Shown here: positions 1 to 12,583 of the stretch, piece by piece
Layout of the letters: each line of letters begins with the position of its first letter
Position numbering within the stretch: the first letter of the stretch is position 1
Origin: Tilletia caries
Lineage: Eukaryota; Basidiomycota; Exobasidiomycetes; Tilletiales; Tilletiaceae
Length of the DNA stretch: 64,000 nt
NCBI GenBank assembly: GCA_032718865.1
Contig: JALUTQ010000033.1
Location: forward strand, 496,001 to 560,000
Direction: 5' to 3'
The notes under the pieces: generated by a model
What the model was told of the DNA's origin: nothing
What the model saw: only the letters and a program-made list of their open reading frames with translations
The model's database searches: none
Made by a program: the position numbers and the translations under genes

Positions 1-3000
1 TGAGCTTCTCCAGCTTCTCATCCACCTCGCCCGCCTTGCGCGTCATTGCCTTCAGCATCGCGTCCGAGCAGAGCGCATAGAAGTCCGCCCCCGTCAGGTT
101 GAACGGGCACTGGTTCGCGATCACGCCCAGATCGTTGCCCAGGTCCGGCTCGAGCTTGAACTTGCGCGTCAGGGCTTGGAGGATGTTCAATTGGGCCTCG
201 TGTGTTTCGGAGACGGACAGGTAGAGCATCCGGTCGAACCTGTAAGAGATGAGATAGAATGAGAGCATCAGTAAACCCAATTGGTATTAGGAACCAGTTA
301 TTGGCTCGAGAAACTCACCTGCCCGGTCTCAGCAACGCCGGATCAAGCAAATCCGGCCGATTCGTCGCCCCAATCACAAACACATCCGCACCCCCCGCCT
401 CACCACTCATCCCATCAAGCTCCGCCAAAAGCTGACTAACAATCCGATCCATCACCCCTCCCGAATCACCCTGATTCCCCCGCTTAGGCGCGACGGAGTC
501 CAGCTCGTCAAAGAAGATCACACACGGCTTCGCATCGCGCGCACGTTGGAAGACGCGACGCACGTTCGCTTCCGACTCGCCGATGTACATATTTAGCAAC
601 TCGGGGCCTTTGACGGAGAAGAAGTTGAGCGAGCACGAGGTCGCTACCGCTTTTGCCAGGAGGGTCTTGCCCGTCCCCGGCGGGCCGTAGAGTAAGATCC
701 CACTCCGCTTCTTCAGCCCGTCGGAGAAGAGCTCAGGATGCTCGAGCGGGAGCTGGATCGTGTCGAGGATATCGTTCTTCACGGCCGCAAGACCGCCGAC
801 GTCGTCCCACGTCACGTTCGGGATCTTCGGAGCACCGATGCTCTCGCTGTAGCTTGCCCGGGCCTTGTTGAGCGCGATCTCGAAGTCGGCGCCGCTTAGC
901 GCTATGCCTGCCGCAGCGGCATTGGCGACGGACCAGGCCTGATCGCCGCTGGTGTGTGCAAATCGACAAAAAGGCAAAGGAAGTCAGTTATCACATCCAC
1001 CCACTTTCGTCGTCGCGAGCGTTCCGGAGAAGAAGGGAGGGGGAGGGCTAAAACTCACAAATGCTTCTCCAAGCGCGCCATAGCAGCCAGCTTGGCGCGA
1101 GCCACCAGGTCGACCAGATCCGCCGCAACAAGCGCCGCCGTCTGAGTCGCGAGCGCCTTCAGACTCACGTCCGGATAGATCGCCGTGCCCTTCACTGCCG
1201 TCTCGAGGATCTCCAACCGCTCGGCCTCATTTGGTGCCTGTGTGTGCGTGTGCGCGCGAAGAGAAAACACATGAGTCCTTAATGGTCTCTTCCAGAAAGG
1301 GCGATGAGGGGAGGGGGGCAGGGAAACTCACGGAGATTGCGACTTCGTGCTTGAAGCAGCCTAGTACGCTGGTCGGACACTTATCCGGATCACTCGTCGT
1401 AGCAAAAACAGCAATCGGCAGCGGCAGCTCCACCTCCTCGTCCCCATCCTCATTCTCGTCCCCTACCTCTCCTTCCTCACCAGGGCCAGTCGTTTTCCCA
1501 TCCTCCAACCCGGCCCCCGCCTCCCGCTTCCGCCGCCTCCTCCTCCTCCGTTCCCCCGCCCTCCTCAAGCCCTTAATACAGTCCCCCAACACGCCCGCCA
1601 TGAGCGGCTCCTGCCCGCTCTCCATCGCCTGACTCTTCCTCGCGAGCGCCTCGACGTTCATGAGGAGCAAGATCGCAGGTCCTAAGGACGCTGCTTTTTC
1701 GAAGCGGGCGCGGAGGACGCCTTCTGTTCGGGCGTCGGTGTCGGAGAGGAGGTCGTAGCAGTTCAACTGGTGGGCGAAGCTCACGCTGTGTGTTCAGCTA
1801 AAATTGCTAATGGTGTAGATGGGGTTAGATTTCCCTTTGAGAAAGACTCACCTCGAGCAAATGGACACCACACCGCTGCGCAACCCATCTCACGACCGTC
1901 TTCTTCCCGCTCCCCCTCGCGCCTTTGATCAGTACGCTGAGATGCAGCCCGAAGTCCTGGGTGCGCGGGAGTAGGGTGGCCTGTACGAGGTGGGACAGCC
2001 GGTCGAAGGTGCTCGTGTTTGGTGCGGTGAGGGGGGTCGTTGGGAACGCGGGTTGTTCATCTTCTGCGTCTGGGGATGGGGAGGAGGAAGGTGGGAGGAC
2101 GCCTTGTTGTGGGCAAGCCGGGCAGTCCGACGCTTTAAAAAAAAAAAAGAGCCAGAAGAGATCATCAGCTTTCGTGGAAAGCCAGCAGAGGGGAAGGCTC
2201 TTTCAAACGTACCGATCCCTAACCAGGCCGCAAGATCAGCAACTCTCCCATTGGCCAGGCCAGTCTGGACCATCTTCGTGAAATCCGGATCGACTATACA
2301 CCCATACTCGCCCCGTCTCGCGCGATCGCGCATCAGCAGCGGCTCGTCGATCCAGCTCCTCGATGTTTCGTCGCCGTCGCCGTCGCCGTCGCCGTTCCGG
2401 TTTGCCATGCTGGTGCTGATGTTCACGCCAGGCCCGAGGCCGATGTCGTGAGCCGATGCGGGCGGGAGAGGTTCGGGCTCGGAAGACTCCGGTGCGAGGG
2501 CCGTGATGCGGAAGTAAACGATCCCAGTGGACGGTTGTCCGTCCTGTTGACCACTACCATCGTCGACGAGAAGCTCATCGCCTTCCCCAGCGCCAGCACC
2601 AGCGGCATGCTCGGGAGTGTCTTCCTTCGCCTGGCCATCCTCCGCTCCGCCAGCAACAAGGGCATTCTCCCTAGCCTCGGTCGCAAACCTAACCCTGCAT
2701 TTCTGGATGCCCACAGCAATCAGCTGACCGTCCTTGACGATCCTCCGCCTCGTCCTCCTCCTTCCCTCAGACGGCGGCTGGAAATAGGAGCGGAGGGCGT
2801 GCAGGAAGAGGGGCTGGTATGCCCTGTCTAGGGTGAGTGGGGACGCGATGCGGCTGATGGTGAGGGACGCTGCGAATGGGATGGGGATGGGACAGCTCGG
2901 ACCGAGGGGCCATTCCCTTCCTTGCGGACTGCCGTCGTCTTCGCGAGCAGTAGCCGCGGGGAAGCGGTGTCGGGCGTCGAGGGGAAGCAAGCGGGCAGGA

Positions 3001-4222
3001 CTTGCGGAGCGGGTGGGGTCGAATGTGTGTGGGCGGTGCAGGTTCTGGTGTAGGAGGGGACTGAGGTAGAGGTGTCGGTCCCGGGAACTTTTGTGCACGT
3101 CGTTGGTGTGCCTGGGAGGGGAGGGGTGTGCGAAGACCCGGACCAACCGGGAGACGCGTTCGGATGTGAGTTTGACGATGGCCTGTTTTGAATATGAGAG
3201 GGGGAGAGATAAAGGATGAGTTCTCTTGGGGCGCGGAGAAGGGGGAGGGGGGAGGAACGTACCCAGTCTCCATTAAAGCAGCCTAGTTGTGCGAGGTCGC
3301 GCTCGGGGACGAGGACGACGCTCTGATCATCGACTGATGCTTCGTCCTCGTCTTCGGTTGAACCTGATTCCTGCTCCCCCTCGGTATGCGGGGAAGAAGG
3401 TTGTGACAGTCGCCAAGCCGAGATGGCGTCGTGGACGTGTGTGTGTGAGTGTAAGAGGACGGGAAGGAAGTCTGTGCTGCTGTGTTGCGCCTGTGGCTGC
3501 TTGTAGGCGTGGTCGATTGCGCGTCCGAGGAAGGACTCGTCGATTGTGAGTGGGTGGTCGATGGAGGGGAGCGGGGTGGTGTCTGGATGTTGGTTGTGGG
3601 AGGGGGGCTGTAGGATGACGAGGATCTCTGTCGGAGCAAGGTGGGTATCAGCCTGTGCAGACGGTGCTGTGACGATTCCCTGGAGAACAGGTTCGGCCAT
3701 CTTGACATGGTAGGTTGCATTGTTGATTGTGATTCGCTCGCGCTGTCTGAGGATGCGGCCTGCGAGGTGGGGAGGGAGGCTGCTTGCGTGTTCGAAGGAG
3801 GCTGTGTCCTGCGCGATGAGGTACACGGTGGAGAGGGGTAAGGGCGGGAAGTAGGCTTCGATGCTGGCTGTTGTGTGGGCTGGGAAGTGCTGTGCGAGGG
3901 AGGGCGGGTAGGTGATGGTGAGCTCGTGTGTGTGCTGGTGGTGCTGGCTGGGCTGTGCCCATGCGATAATGGAGGGGAGTGGCGAGGGAGTGGAGGGGAG
4001 GGAGATGCTGACTGCGATGCGCACTGGCCGGTCTCGCTCCTGCTTATGGGGCGGGGCGATGCGATGCCAGAGTGGTGCGGAGAGCTCGACCCAGTCCCAG
4101 TCCTCGGCCGTGGCTGTGGCCGTGGCTGTGGCTGTGGCTGTGGCTGTGGCTGTGGCTGACGGGACGAGGCGTGCGAGATGGGCCGCACCCGCGCTGCTTG
4201 TGTTTGCGCCGTTCTGCTGCAT
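1..4222 (-). CDS. PEX6: Peroxisomal AAA+ ATPase Pex6 (3' end outside window)
   Basis: Pex6 works with Pex1 as a hetero-hexameric AAA+ motor at the peroxisome membrane, extracting ubiquitinated Pex5 for reuse. The start is the ATG at 4220-4222; exon 1 runs to 3263 and encodes the poorly conserved N domain, including an Ala-Thr repeat. Later exons give a D1 domain with Walker [10 protein letters not shown] (about 1880-1920) and a Walker B-like segment [10 protein letters not shown] that lacks the acidic pair, so D1 looks catalytically weak, as known for Pex6. D2 (about 315-900) has [23 protein letters not shown] and the second region of homology [18 protein letters not shown]. After an intron (about 240-317) the frame continues as [16 protein letters not shown] and on to base 1, still open. 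D1 carries a basic/acidic low-complexity insert (about 1420-1600). I see about six introns. Family assignment is firm; exact internal splice sites are inferred. Confidence 0.93.
4105..4159. repeat. Hexanucleotide repeat coding Ala-Thr in PEX6 exon 1
   Basis: A run of GGCTGT/GGCCGT hexamers lies in frame on the minus strand and encodes alternating Ala and Thr near residue 25-40 of Pex6. The period of six keeps the frame under length change. Confidence 0.85.
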
Positions 4223-4463
4223 TCCAATCGAATCGCTGCTCGCTGTTGCTGTTGCTGTTGTCGATGCGATGCGATGCGATGCTCAGCCGCTGGAAGATCG
4301 TCGTGCACTCACTGTCAGGCTCAGGCTGATCTCGGTGCTGTGCCGGTATCGCCAGCCACGTGACCTGACAGCGAAGGACCGAGCTCAGAGGGAGTCCGAG
4401 AACCCCCTGTGCCGCAAGCCAACACACAGACCTCGTCTCTCGCTCCAGGCACAGTATAAAACG
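4223..4463. promoter_or_regulatory. Divergent promoter between PEX6 and the ADE8-gelsolin gene
   Basis: This 241-bp interval separates two start codons that point away from each other, so it must hold both core promoters and both 5' leaders. It contains a CTGTTG repeat followed by GATGC repeats (about 4245-4280). A TATAAA at 4455-4460 sits only four bases before the plus-strand ATG, too close to serve that start. No factor site is assigned. Confidence 0.6.
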
Positions 4464-7400
4464 ATGAGCGGCTCGCTGGAGGACGAGATCGCGCAGAGCC
4501 GCATCGAACGCAGCCACCGTCGCTCCCGTCTCCTCGACCACGGCGTCAGGGGCATCTCCTCAGCATCACATTCACATTCACATTCACATTCACATTCACA
4601 TTCACATTCACACGGTCAGTCTCTCCTTCTTCTTCCATCTCCTCATCTCATCTCATCTTCCCCCTCTCTCTCCAACACAGACTCTGCCATCCTCACCAAC
4701 GACCACACCCACAGCGGCACACTCACCACCAGCAACGACAACGACAGCATGCCCACACCCCCCACCAACATCCTCAGTCGCTACGGGGGACAGGCAGGCC
4801 CCACAGGAGCAACCCACGCCCCCAACAGCAACACCGCCCCAGTCTCCCTCGCAAACTTCATCGGCGGCACCGCAGCTGGGCCCCGTCTCGGCAAACTACA
4901 GGGAGACGGACGGTCAGCGCCACCAGAGGCAGAGGCCTTCCTCAACGAACACACCAGTCCCACACGCAGAGGCATCGCTCTTCCCGGCATGGCATCCCAA
5001 CCCCTCGACAACGCTACCACAAACAACAAGCCACTCGCTGCCTTCCTCGCAGCACGCGCAAACGCTACTGTCTCCAGTCCCACCACATCGACCCCACCCA
5101 CCCCATCTCCATTCGCTCCTGGCCCCGCAAGTCCCGCCAAAGAACAGGTCCCACCCTCCGCCTTCGCACGCGCACTCGCGAACGCAAATGCAAATGCAAA
5201 CGCAAACGCAGCAGCAGCTGCACACGACTCTTCCACTTCCCCCCTTCCCCAACAGACCACAGGAGGAGGCACACCCATCTCAGCAGCCACCGTCAGCATC
5301 GTACGCAGGCCCTCTCAAACCAGAGGCCCTCCTCCGTCCTCCTCCTCCTCCACACCATCCATCGTGCCTCCGACGGTCTCACCTTCCAAACGAAGCTGGA
5401 CCGCCAATGACGCCGCACCCGCCGCCAGCGCAAGTCCATCCGCCTCCTTCACCGCTCCGACCAACCCGAACCCGAATCCGAACCCGACGCCGACGACCAC
5501 TCATCACCAGCCCAGCGGAAACCTAATCAACGACCGCGCCTCCGCCCTCGCAGCCAGCACAGACCCATCCTCCGACAAGCTCCCCACCGCAAGTCTCACC
5601 CGTCTCCACGCCAAGGGTATGGTCGGACAGCGGATCCGCGAGGCTCAGGTCCGTCAGCAATCCGGCTCCGGCTCCGAACTTGACCGGCCTGGTGGCTCCG
5701 CTTCGTCGTCGTCGTCGTCGCCTTCGCTGTCTTCTGCGCCTCAACAAGGCCAGCAGCAGCAGCAGCAGCACCAGCAGCAGGGGGGAGGTGTGGGTCTTGC
5801 TGCTCTTAGGGAACGATGGGCCCATGCTGGTAGTACGCCGCCTTCGCCCTCGCTTCCCTCTGGTCCCTCGGCAGCAGGGTTCGGGGCGGGAGGACCGGTA
5901 CGGCTCAGCCCGACTAAGGAACGCGCGGCTATGTTCAACAACTCGCCGATGTCGTCTCCTCAATCCGGGGCCCAGTCGAACCCCTGGCAGCCCGGCCGAT
6001 CCGCTAATGCCCTTCCTGGCCTCGCTTCCAATTTCAGCAACAACAACACAGGAGGTAACTTGCGCAATCGATCCGACCCCGTCCCCGTCCTGCCTGCCGA
6101 AGAGTCCGGTAATAGGAGTCCCGTTCGTCTGCCTGGTCTCGGCGGGCCCTCCACACCCGCCCGTCTCCTTTCCTCCGACTCTGCGACGAGCGCTGCACGC
6201 TCCGATGCAGCACCGGCACCGGTGGGAGAAGCAGGAGCCTCCTCAGCCAACTCGGTCCAAGTCCTCAAATCACTCACCGCCTCCCGCCCGCGTGGACCCG
6301 CAGGCACGCGCAAGAGTCGAGGCGCCGCTGCCCCTGCCACTGCCTCTGCCTCTGCCTCTGCTGCGACGAAGAGCAAGAAGGAGGTCGAGGTAAAAGACGA
6401 AGAGAGCGTTGCTATTCCTGCTTTTCAGACTCCGTCGGCTTCGTCTCAGCCCCGTGATGAGGCTGGGAAGGAGGAGGAGGAGGAGGAGAGGGAGAGGGAG
6501 GAGGTCCCTCCGGCGTTGGCTCGGAACCCGTTGCCGAGGCCGCCCAGTCCTGATAAGGCTGCGTATGCGAGTGTTCCTCAGGTTCAGGCCCAGGCCCAGG
6601 CCCAGGCTCAGACTCAGGAAGTGGTGCAAGAAGGAAAGGTGAACATCATGGCTGCGAGTGCGGCGCCTGCTGTGGAAAAGGCTGTTCAGAAGCCTGACCC
6701 GCCTAAAGGACGCCGGTCAACTGTCGGCAAGCGCATCTTAGTCCTCATCTCAGGCTCAGGTCAGTTTCCTCTATCCCCACCTCCAACCCGCATCCGTTCG
6801 GAAGCTGACAATAAACATGAATTTTTTGTTTTTTGTTTTGCAGGATCCAACTTCCAAGCTCTCATCGACGCCACCATCCCCTCCCTCCGCACCTCCGGCC
6901 AACCCCAAATCCCCTACGCCCAAATCGTAGGCGTGATCTCGAACCGGAAAGCCGCCTTCGGCCTCGAGCGCGCGCGCGTGGCCGACCCGCCCATCCCCGC
7001 GCAGGTCTTCTCGCTCAAAAGCTTCCGCGAGGCGAACCCGGGCCAGGGAAGGGACGAGTACGATGAGAAGCTCGCGGGGATCTGTGGTGCGTTCGCCCCG
7101 GATGTCGTGGTGCTCGCTGGGTTCATGCACATCGTGAGCGTGCGATTCTTGAACGTCTTGGGGCATGCGTCTGTCGGGAGCAACGCACCGGCTGTGCCGA
7201 TTATTAACCTCCACCCGGCGCTGCCGGGCCAATCTGACGGCGCCCGTGCGATCGAGCGCGCGTTTGAGGCGTGGAAGCGTGGGGAGGTGGCGCATACGGG
7301 TGTTATGGTGCACGAGGTGATTGCGGAGGTGGATCGTGGGGCGCCGGTGCTTGTGGAGACGGTTGATATGGGAGGGGTGCACACATTGGCCCAGCTCGAG

Positions 7401-9259
7401 GAGAAGATTCATCAGGTCGAACATAGGCTCATCGTGGAGGGGACGAGGAAGGTGCTTGATCGGCCGGTGGTGCCGGGAGGGGCGGCTGCGGCGGGGAACA
7501 GTACCACCGCTGGCACCAACAACGGCGGTAATGTGCCCGGCTCGCCGCGCGTGGGCAGTGGTACGCACTCCTCGCCGAACACGTCTCACGACTCAACCAC
7601 GACGTCAGCTACGCCTACGTCCTGGGATCAAGCAAGGCCGTCGAATAGTAAACGGATCAGTCTGCAGAGTACCTCCAAGCGGCAGTCTCTGCTCTTCAGC
7701 AGCATCACGGGCGCTTCTTTCGCCTCTGGCTCTGCATCGGGATCTCCGACTATCGGTTTCGGTACGGGTGCGAAGACTCCCAGTTCTGGCTCGGCTACGC
7801 CCAAAGGTCCCACCAGCAACCCTATTCAAGACGAAGGCCCCCCATGCAAAGTCGACATACCAAGCCTCGTGTCCTCCGTCTCCACCTTCCGGGCGAAGGA
7901 GGTCCAAGCCACGGTGCCCGGGTCCGGGCTGGGGTATACGGTCTCGGTGGAGGTGCTGGCCATCGCGGCCGATGGGTCTACGAGCGTGCTGCCGCATGGC
8001 GAGGCGAGGACGTTGTACGACGGTGAAGTGTTGGCAGTCGTCCATCGGACCAAGTCCTCCTCTTCCCCCCCATCTTCTTCCACAACAAGGACGCGGATCT
8101 TTGTCCGAATCGGCGCGGCTGTGCACCGGGCGTGGAAGGAGGGCCGACGGGGGGATAAAGTGAGGGAGCTTGCGAGGAGGTGTAATGTGGGCGAGGGGGA
8201 GGTTGTGGAGGTTGTGCAGGGTGGGGAGACGCCTGAGTTGGCTGCTGTGCTTGCTGGTGGTGGTGGTGATGCGCCTGGGTTGGTGGGTGTTGCTGAGCTT
8301 GTTTGTCGGGAGGGGGTGAGGCCGGCTGTGGGTGGTGGGGCGGTGGGTGGTGATGGGGGTTCTGTGATGTTTGTTGTTAGGCGGGTTGGGCCGGCTGTCA
8401 TGATTGATCAGGTGCCGTTAGTGAGTAGTACGAGCTGGTTGGCGATGCCTCGAGAACGAATCCTGACCCCCCGACGTGTTTACCTTTCCCCCTTCCCCCT
8501 TTCTCCCAGGCGACCTCCTGCCTCTGCTCCTCCCAAAGCGCAGTCGCCAGCCTCCTAAACGACGTCTTCATCTGGCACGGCCGCGGCTCCGCACCCACCC
8601 AACGTGCCGCCGCCGAGCGCTTCGCCCTGTCCTCCCTCGCGGGCGGTGACGTCTCCCGTCTCCAGCGGCCGAACGAGGAAGGACACGAGGACGACCAGTT
8701 CAGCATGTTCTTTGACTTGAGGGGGGATAAGGGGTATGCTAGTGCGTGGTATCATCGGCATTTGCCCGAGCTGGATGCGGGGCGGGCGATCCCGGTCTTG
8801 GTTGAACTTAGGAACTCGAGTTCCGGTGAGGGCCCCGCGCAGCCGAAGATCGGCTCAAGTGCGGCGCTCGACCTCGAAGATCCGAGGATGGGCGTCTGCG
8901 TGCTTGATCTCGGGCTGGAGATCTACGTCGTGGTACCCGCCGCGGCAAGGGGTCATAAGACGTACATCGCCGCTGCGCTCGATGTGGCTGATGCCTTGGC
9001 AGCAGCTACTGCGGCTCAGACACAGCGGACGATACCCGTGCACGTCGTCGTCCTGCCCGGCTGTTTGCCTCGGGACTTGCGCGCGATGCTGCGGGGCGGC
9101 GGCGGCGGTGGGGCTGCTGGGAATAAGGGTCAGCAGTTGAACGTTTGGGAGAGTGGCGAGGCGAGGGCCCAGTTGGGGAAGGCTGTGCGGGAGTTTGGGG
9201 CTGCGGAGGTGGCGGATGTGACGTGTTTGCCTGTGGGGGTGTCGCCTGAGGATCTCTGA
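4464..9259 (+). CDS. ADE8: Fusion: disordered head, GAR transformylase (Ade8/PurN), gelsolin repeats
   Basis: Predicted exons 4464-4614, 4681-6759, 6844-8420 and 8510-9259 give 1518 residues. Residues 1 to about 740 are low complexity (Ser, Pro, Gln), with short blocks such as GMVGQRIREAQ and ALRERW. The middle (about 6720-7480) is a complete phosphoribosylglycinamide formyltransferase, which uses 10-formyl-THF to formylate GAR in purine synthesis. It has the GSGSNFQALID loop (rebuilt by splicing), VVLAGFMHIVS, NLHPALPG and EVDRGAPV, so the catalytic Asn, His and Asp are all present. After a Ser/Thr linker come gelsolin-type repeats: the first ends VEVVQGGETPEL, the second has DQVPL, then across the last intron NDVFIWHGRGS, and a third reads LDLGLEIYVVV. 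Gelsolin repeats bind actin. The frame is open from head to tail; the first two introns are multiples of three. Either this is one trifunctional protein, or separate transcripts share the frame. Confidence 0.8.
4567..4613. repeat. Hexanucleotide repeat coding Ser-His in the ADE8-gelsolin gene
   Basis: About seven copies of CATTCA encode a (Ser-His)n stretch about 35 residues after the start, ending exactly at the first predicted intron donor (4615). Confidence 0.85.
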
Positions 9260-10554
9260 ACGCAGGCGGGGGTTCAGGAACGGTCGTTAGGGCTTCCTCG
9301 AAGGATCAGTAGGATTTTTGAAGCTAATGGTGGCAGCAGCGGCGGCGAGAAGGTCAACAGAGACGATGTTTCCGAAACCCAGGATTGAGGTACAAGAAGG
9401 TCAACGGAGGACGATGTTTTTGTTTTGGTTAACGAGAATCACGAATAAGAGATACACCACACAACGAGTACGGTCCACCATTCTTGGGACGGTGGCGGGC
9501 GGGCGCCGGGCGGGCGGTCGTAGGGTTCGGCAGTCGGGACGGAAGCCTTGTTTGGTGCCCTGTTTCTGGACTTATCGCACCTACCTAAGCCCGTTCATTT
9601 TCTTGCTGGTTGCAGCCTGGCTGGGACCTCTCTTTGAAGACGGGCTTCCCAGAGCAGGACGATGATCTGTGACACTCGGGGACGATGACGAGGCTGTTTC
9701 TTTTGGGGCGACGGCAGTGCTCTATTGGCTCTATGCTCATGCTGGCTCATCAGTCTGTTTTTGACCTGTTGTCGTTGCGTCGTTGCGTTGTCAACGTTTT
9801 CGACATGTTGACGTTTCGATTTATTTGTTACGCGTTACGTTCTGTCTCACGTTTTCATTCCGTGTTTACTTTGCAGACACAACAAACAGACGAATCCGGC
9901 AACGCAGGGCGATCTACATATCTCATACCTCATCTCCACTCTCTGCGCGACGCTCTTAACTCCAATCTACAAGATCACCTTCTTGGCCGACTCTGAGGCA
10001 AGTTCGTGGATAATCCATGCACGGAATCTTGCTGTTCGTGATCGCTCACATTGAGGTACCGCCGAACAGCACACCGACGGAACCGGCAGAACTTGCCAAC
10101 TACAGGGAGAATCTTGAGTTCACCACTGTCGGCTGTATACACACCATTTGCGAAACCTACGGAAGACGATTGACGGCTGGTCGACCTCTTCGAGGAAGGA
10201 TGTCCCGACTTCCCGCTCCCGCGCGACGTGGCAAGACCTCGCCTGCCATCGTTCTCCGCGGCAGGTTGGGCGACATGCTGTTTCCCCAATGACGTATTCC
10301 AGGATTCGTGCACTGTTGGGGGTCCTGTTCTGTCCTACGTTGAAAGTTCTACTGCTTGGGGCGAGAGGAAGCAGTGTGCTGATACTTTTCCTTTTTCAGT
10401 GTTCTCTCGGATCCTGTCGATAGGTGGTGGAAGGAAGGTTCGGTTGTGTGGTGCCAAGTGTAGGACGATGGACGATGCTTCGGGAGCATAGAGTGCTTGG
10501 CTCCGCCTACCTGACTCTCTCGACAGTTTACGTTTTCCCTGCCATCGATCTACC
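9260..10554. other. Intergenic, no gene recognised
   Basis: This is the 3' flank of the fusion gene and the upstream region of the CAP gene. A short direct repeat (AAGGTCAAC...ACGATGTTT) occurs at about 9350 and 9400. Small open frames here have no family features and look like chance. Confidence 0.6.
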
Positions 10555-10560
10555 TATAAA
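10555..10560 (+). promoter_or_regulatory. TATA box of the CAP-protein gene
   Basis: TATAAA in the context CCTATAAAACGG lies 167 bp before the ATG at 10727, a normal distance for a fungal TATA promoter with a pyrimidine-rich leader. Confidence 0.55.
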
Positions 10561-10726
10561 ACGGAGGGCTGAGAGGGAGTGTTCTCCTCCTGTCTGGCTC
10601 CATTACTTCCTACAGTTCTCGTCCTCGTTGACAGCACCTGTTCTTTCCATTCCAATCTCGTACCCACCCATTTACAACCCCCCTCTCCAACCCTAGCCCT
10701 CTTCATCCTCCTCCACACTGCCAACC

Positions 10727-12076
10727 ATGAAGTCGGGAGCTATCACTACATCTGTTCTCACTGCGCTGCTTGCAGCTTCGGTCCTGGCTGCCCCTCATCC
10801 CAACTCCGAAGGCCAGTACAAGGTCGGCGCATTGGTACCTCGCCAGGTTCGCTGCACGATTGTGAGTCTCCATCCCTTGTGGTCATGGCATCGTTTTGCT
10901 GAACAGTAGTGGGTGCTGATGTCGTGCGTTGCTATCTACAGCCCTACTGGGACTATTGGAGAAACCCCAACAACTGCCAGCTGTGAGTATCGTTCTGATG
11001 TGTGCTCTAGCATCACTGAAGTCCTCGCGATAAGTTCCTTGAGCTGATTCCGACCTGGTCCTTTTTGTGGTAGCATCTACCCCGGCTATCCCGGTCAAGG
11101 CACAGTCAACCCGGGCACGACCACTACTAGGTCGACAACGACAACGACGCGATCCACGACCACCACGCGTGCCACGACGACCACGCGCGCTACGAGCACC
11201 ACCACGACCAGCACGACGCCCGTTGCCACGCTTCCCTCTGTGACGTCCGCCACGACCAGTGGCACGCCCGTTGCTACGCTCCCGCCCACGACGTCAACGA
11301 CGACGACTGCTATTCCCACAGTCGTTCCCACGGGTTCGCTTCCCACCACGCAGCAAAACGCCCTGACCCGATCGAACCAGTACCGAGCACTGCACGGCGT
11401 GCAGCTGTTTGCTTGGGACGCGGGCTTGGCTGCTTCGGCGCAGGCTGTTGCCGACACCTGCGTGTTTGAGCATAGCGTTGGAAATTACGGGGTGAGTTCG
11501 TTCTCTCTGTCAAATACGGTCGGCCAATTCGGCTTTGGCGATCGTTACCTGTCTGACCATGAGCGTGTTGCAACTTTCAGGAGAACCTCGCTGCCAGCAC
11601 CTCTGGCACCTTCTCGTATGTGCAGGCGATCGACCTGTGGTATCAGGAGATCGCTTCTTACGACTACTCCAACCCCGGCTTCTCCCTGAGCGCCGGACAC
11701 TTTACTCAGGTAAGAAGAATTCAAGCAGACCGAAGAGAGTCGAAGTTCAGGCGTCTAGGAGGAGACACACTCTGAGTACTGAGTATACCACACCTTTCTA
11801 TCGTCACAGCTCGTGTGGGCCGGCAGCAATCTTGTCGGTTGTGGCCTCAACAACCAGTGCACCCCTCAGCAGCTTGGCTTCGGTACTGGGTCCGGCACGC
11901 AAGCCACGATGGTCGTCTGCCAGTGAGTAGGGACTCCATACCACGGTCCATTGGCCACCTCCGCTGACTGACCTGTTCCCTGACGCACAACTTTTCTCAT
12001 TTCCTCTATGTCAAGGTACCGCCCACCCGGCAACGTTATCGGACAGTTCGCTCAGAACGTCTTGCCCCCCGTGTAG
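10727..12076 (+). CDS. Secreted CAP/SCP (PR-1-like) domain protein
   Basis: Six exons (10727-10861, 10942-10982, 11074-11491, 11581-11709, 11810-11922, 12016-12076) join to 298 residues with phase agreement at every junction. Residues 1-21 are a signal peptide (MKSG...LAAP). A Thr-rich linker of roughly 70 residues follows, a likely O-glycosylated spacer. The C-terminal half is a CAP domain: QNALTRSNQYRALHGVQ, then SAQAVADTCVFEHS (the CAP helix with its HS), GENLAAS across an intron, VQAIDLWYQEI, GHFTQLVWAGSNLVGCG (signature 1) and VVCQYRPPGNVIGQF (signature 2). Fungal PR-1-like CAP proteins such as yeast Pry bind sterols or lipids outside the cell. A role here is inferred from the family only. 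Confidence 0.93.
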
Positions 12077-12583
12077 ACAGGCGTAAAGCGACACAAACCA
12101 AGGAGCATCCAGCAGAAACTCGAAGCCTCCTACTCCGCCTCCCACCTTCACGCACCCACGCATGATGATGAACGATACGACTCTTTCACGACTCGGTTGC
12201 GAAAATCCCATTCCACCACAAATCGAAGCTCGTCCGCAGAGCGTCTCCGATCTCCATTCCGACTCTCCGGCACGGCACATATGTACTACTTGTTATGCTT
12301 ATGTATATTACTTTCACGCTCTTTCTCCCGACCTGAAATCGAATCGAATGGACAAGAAGGTTTGATGTTTGCTCCCTTCGAATTTGGGTTCCGTGGGTTC
12401 CGGTTGTGTATCATCGTGTCATCGTGTCATCCAGCTAGCCCATCACAGCATCAAGCAGTTCACACTTTCACGCTTGCCGCTTGCCGCTTGCGTGCGCCGT
12501 GCATCAGATCCACCATCAACGCATCCACTCGCCGCACGCACCCCTCGTCTACACCATCCAACCAGCGGGAAGCCATCATTGTA

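Noticed and set aside
2828..4308. Long minus/plus frames overlapping PEX6 exon 1 rich in Gln, Pro and Arg
   Set aside because: They are alternative frames of the Pex6 N domain and its repeats; composition is that of shifted GC-rich coding sequence.
3912..4463. Upstream extension of the ADE8-gelsolin frame
   Set aside because: It is open only because it runs antisense to PEX6 exon 1 and through the shared promoter; the ATG at 4464 is followed by real protein composition.
9318..10292. Several 90-115 codon frames between the fusion gene and the CAP gene
   Set aside because: No signal peptide, domain or intron pattern, and the frames overlap each other on both strands.
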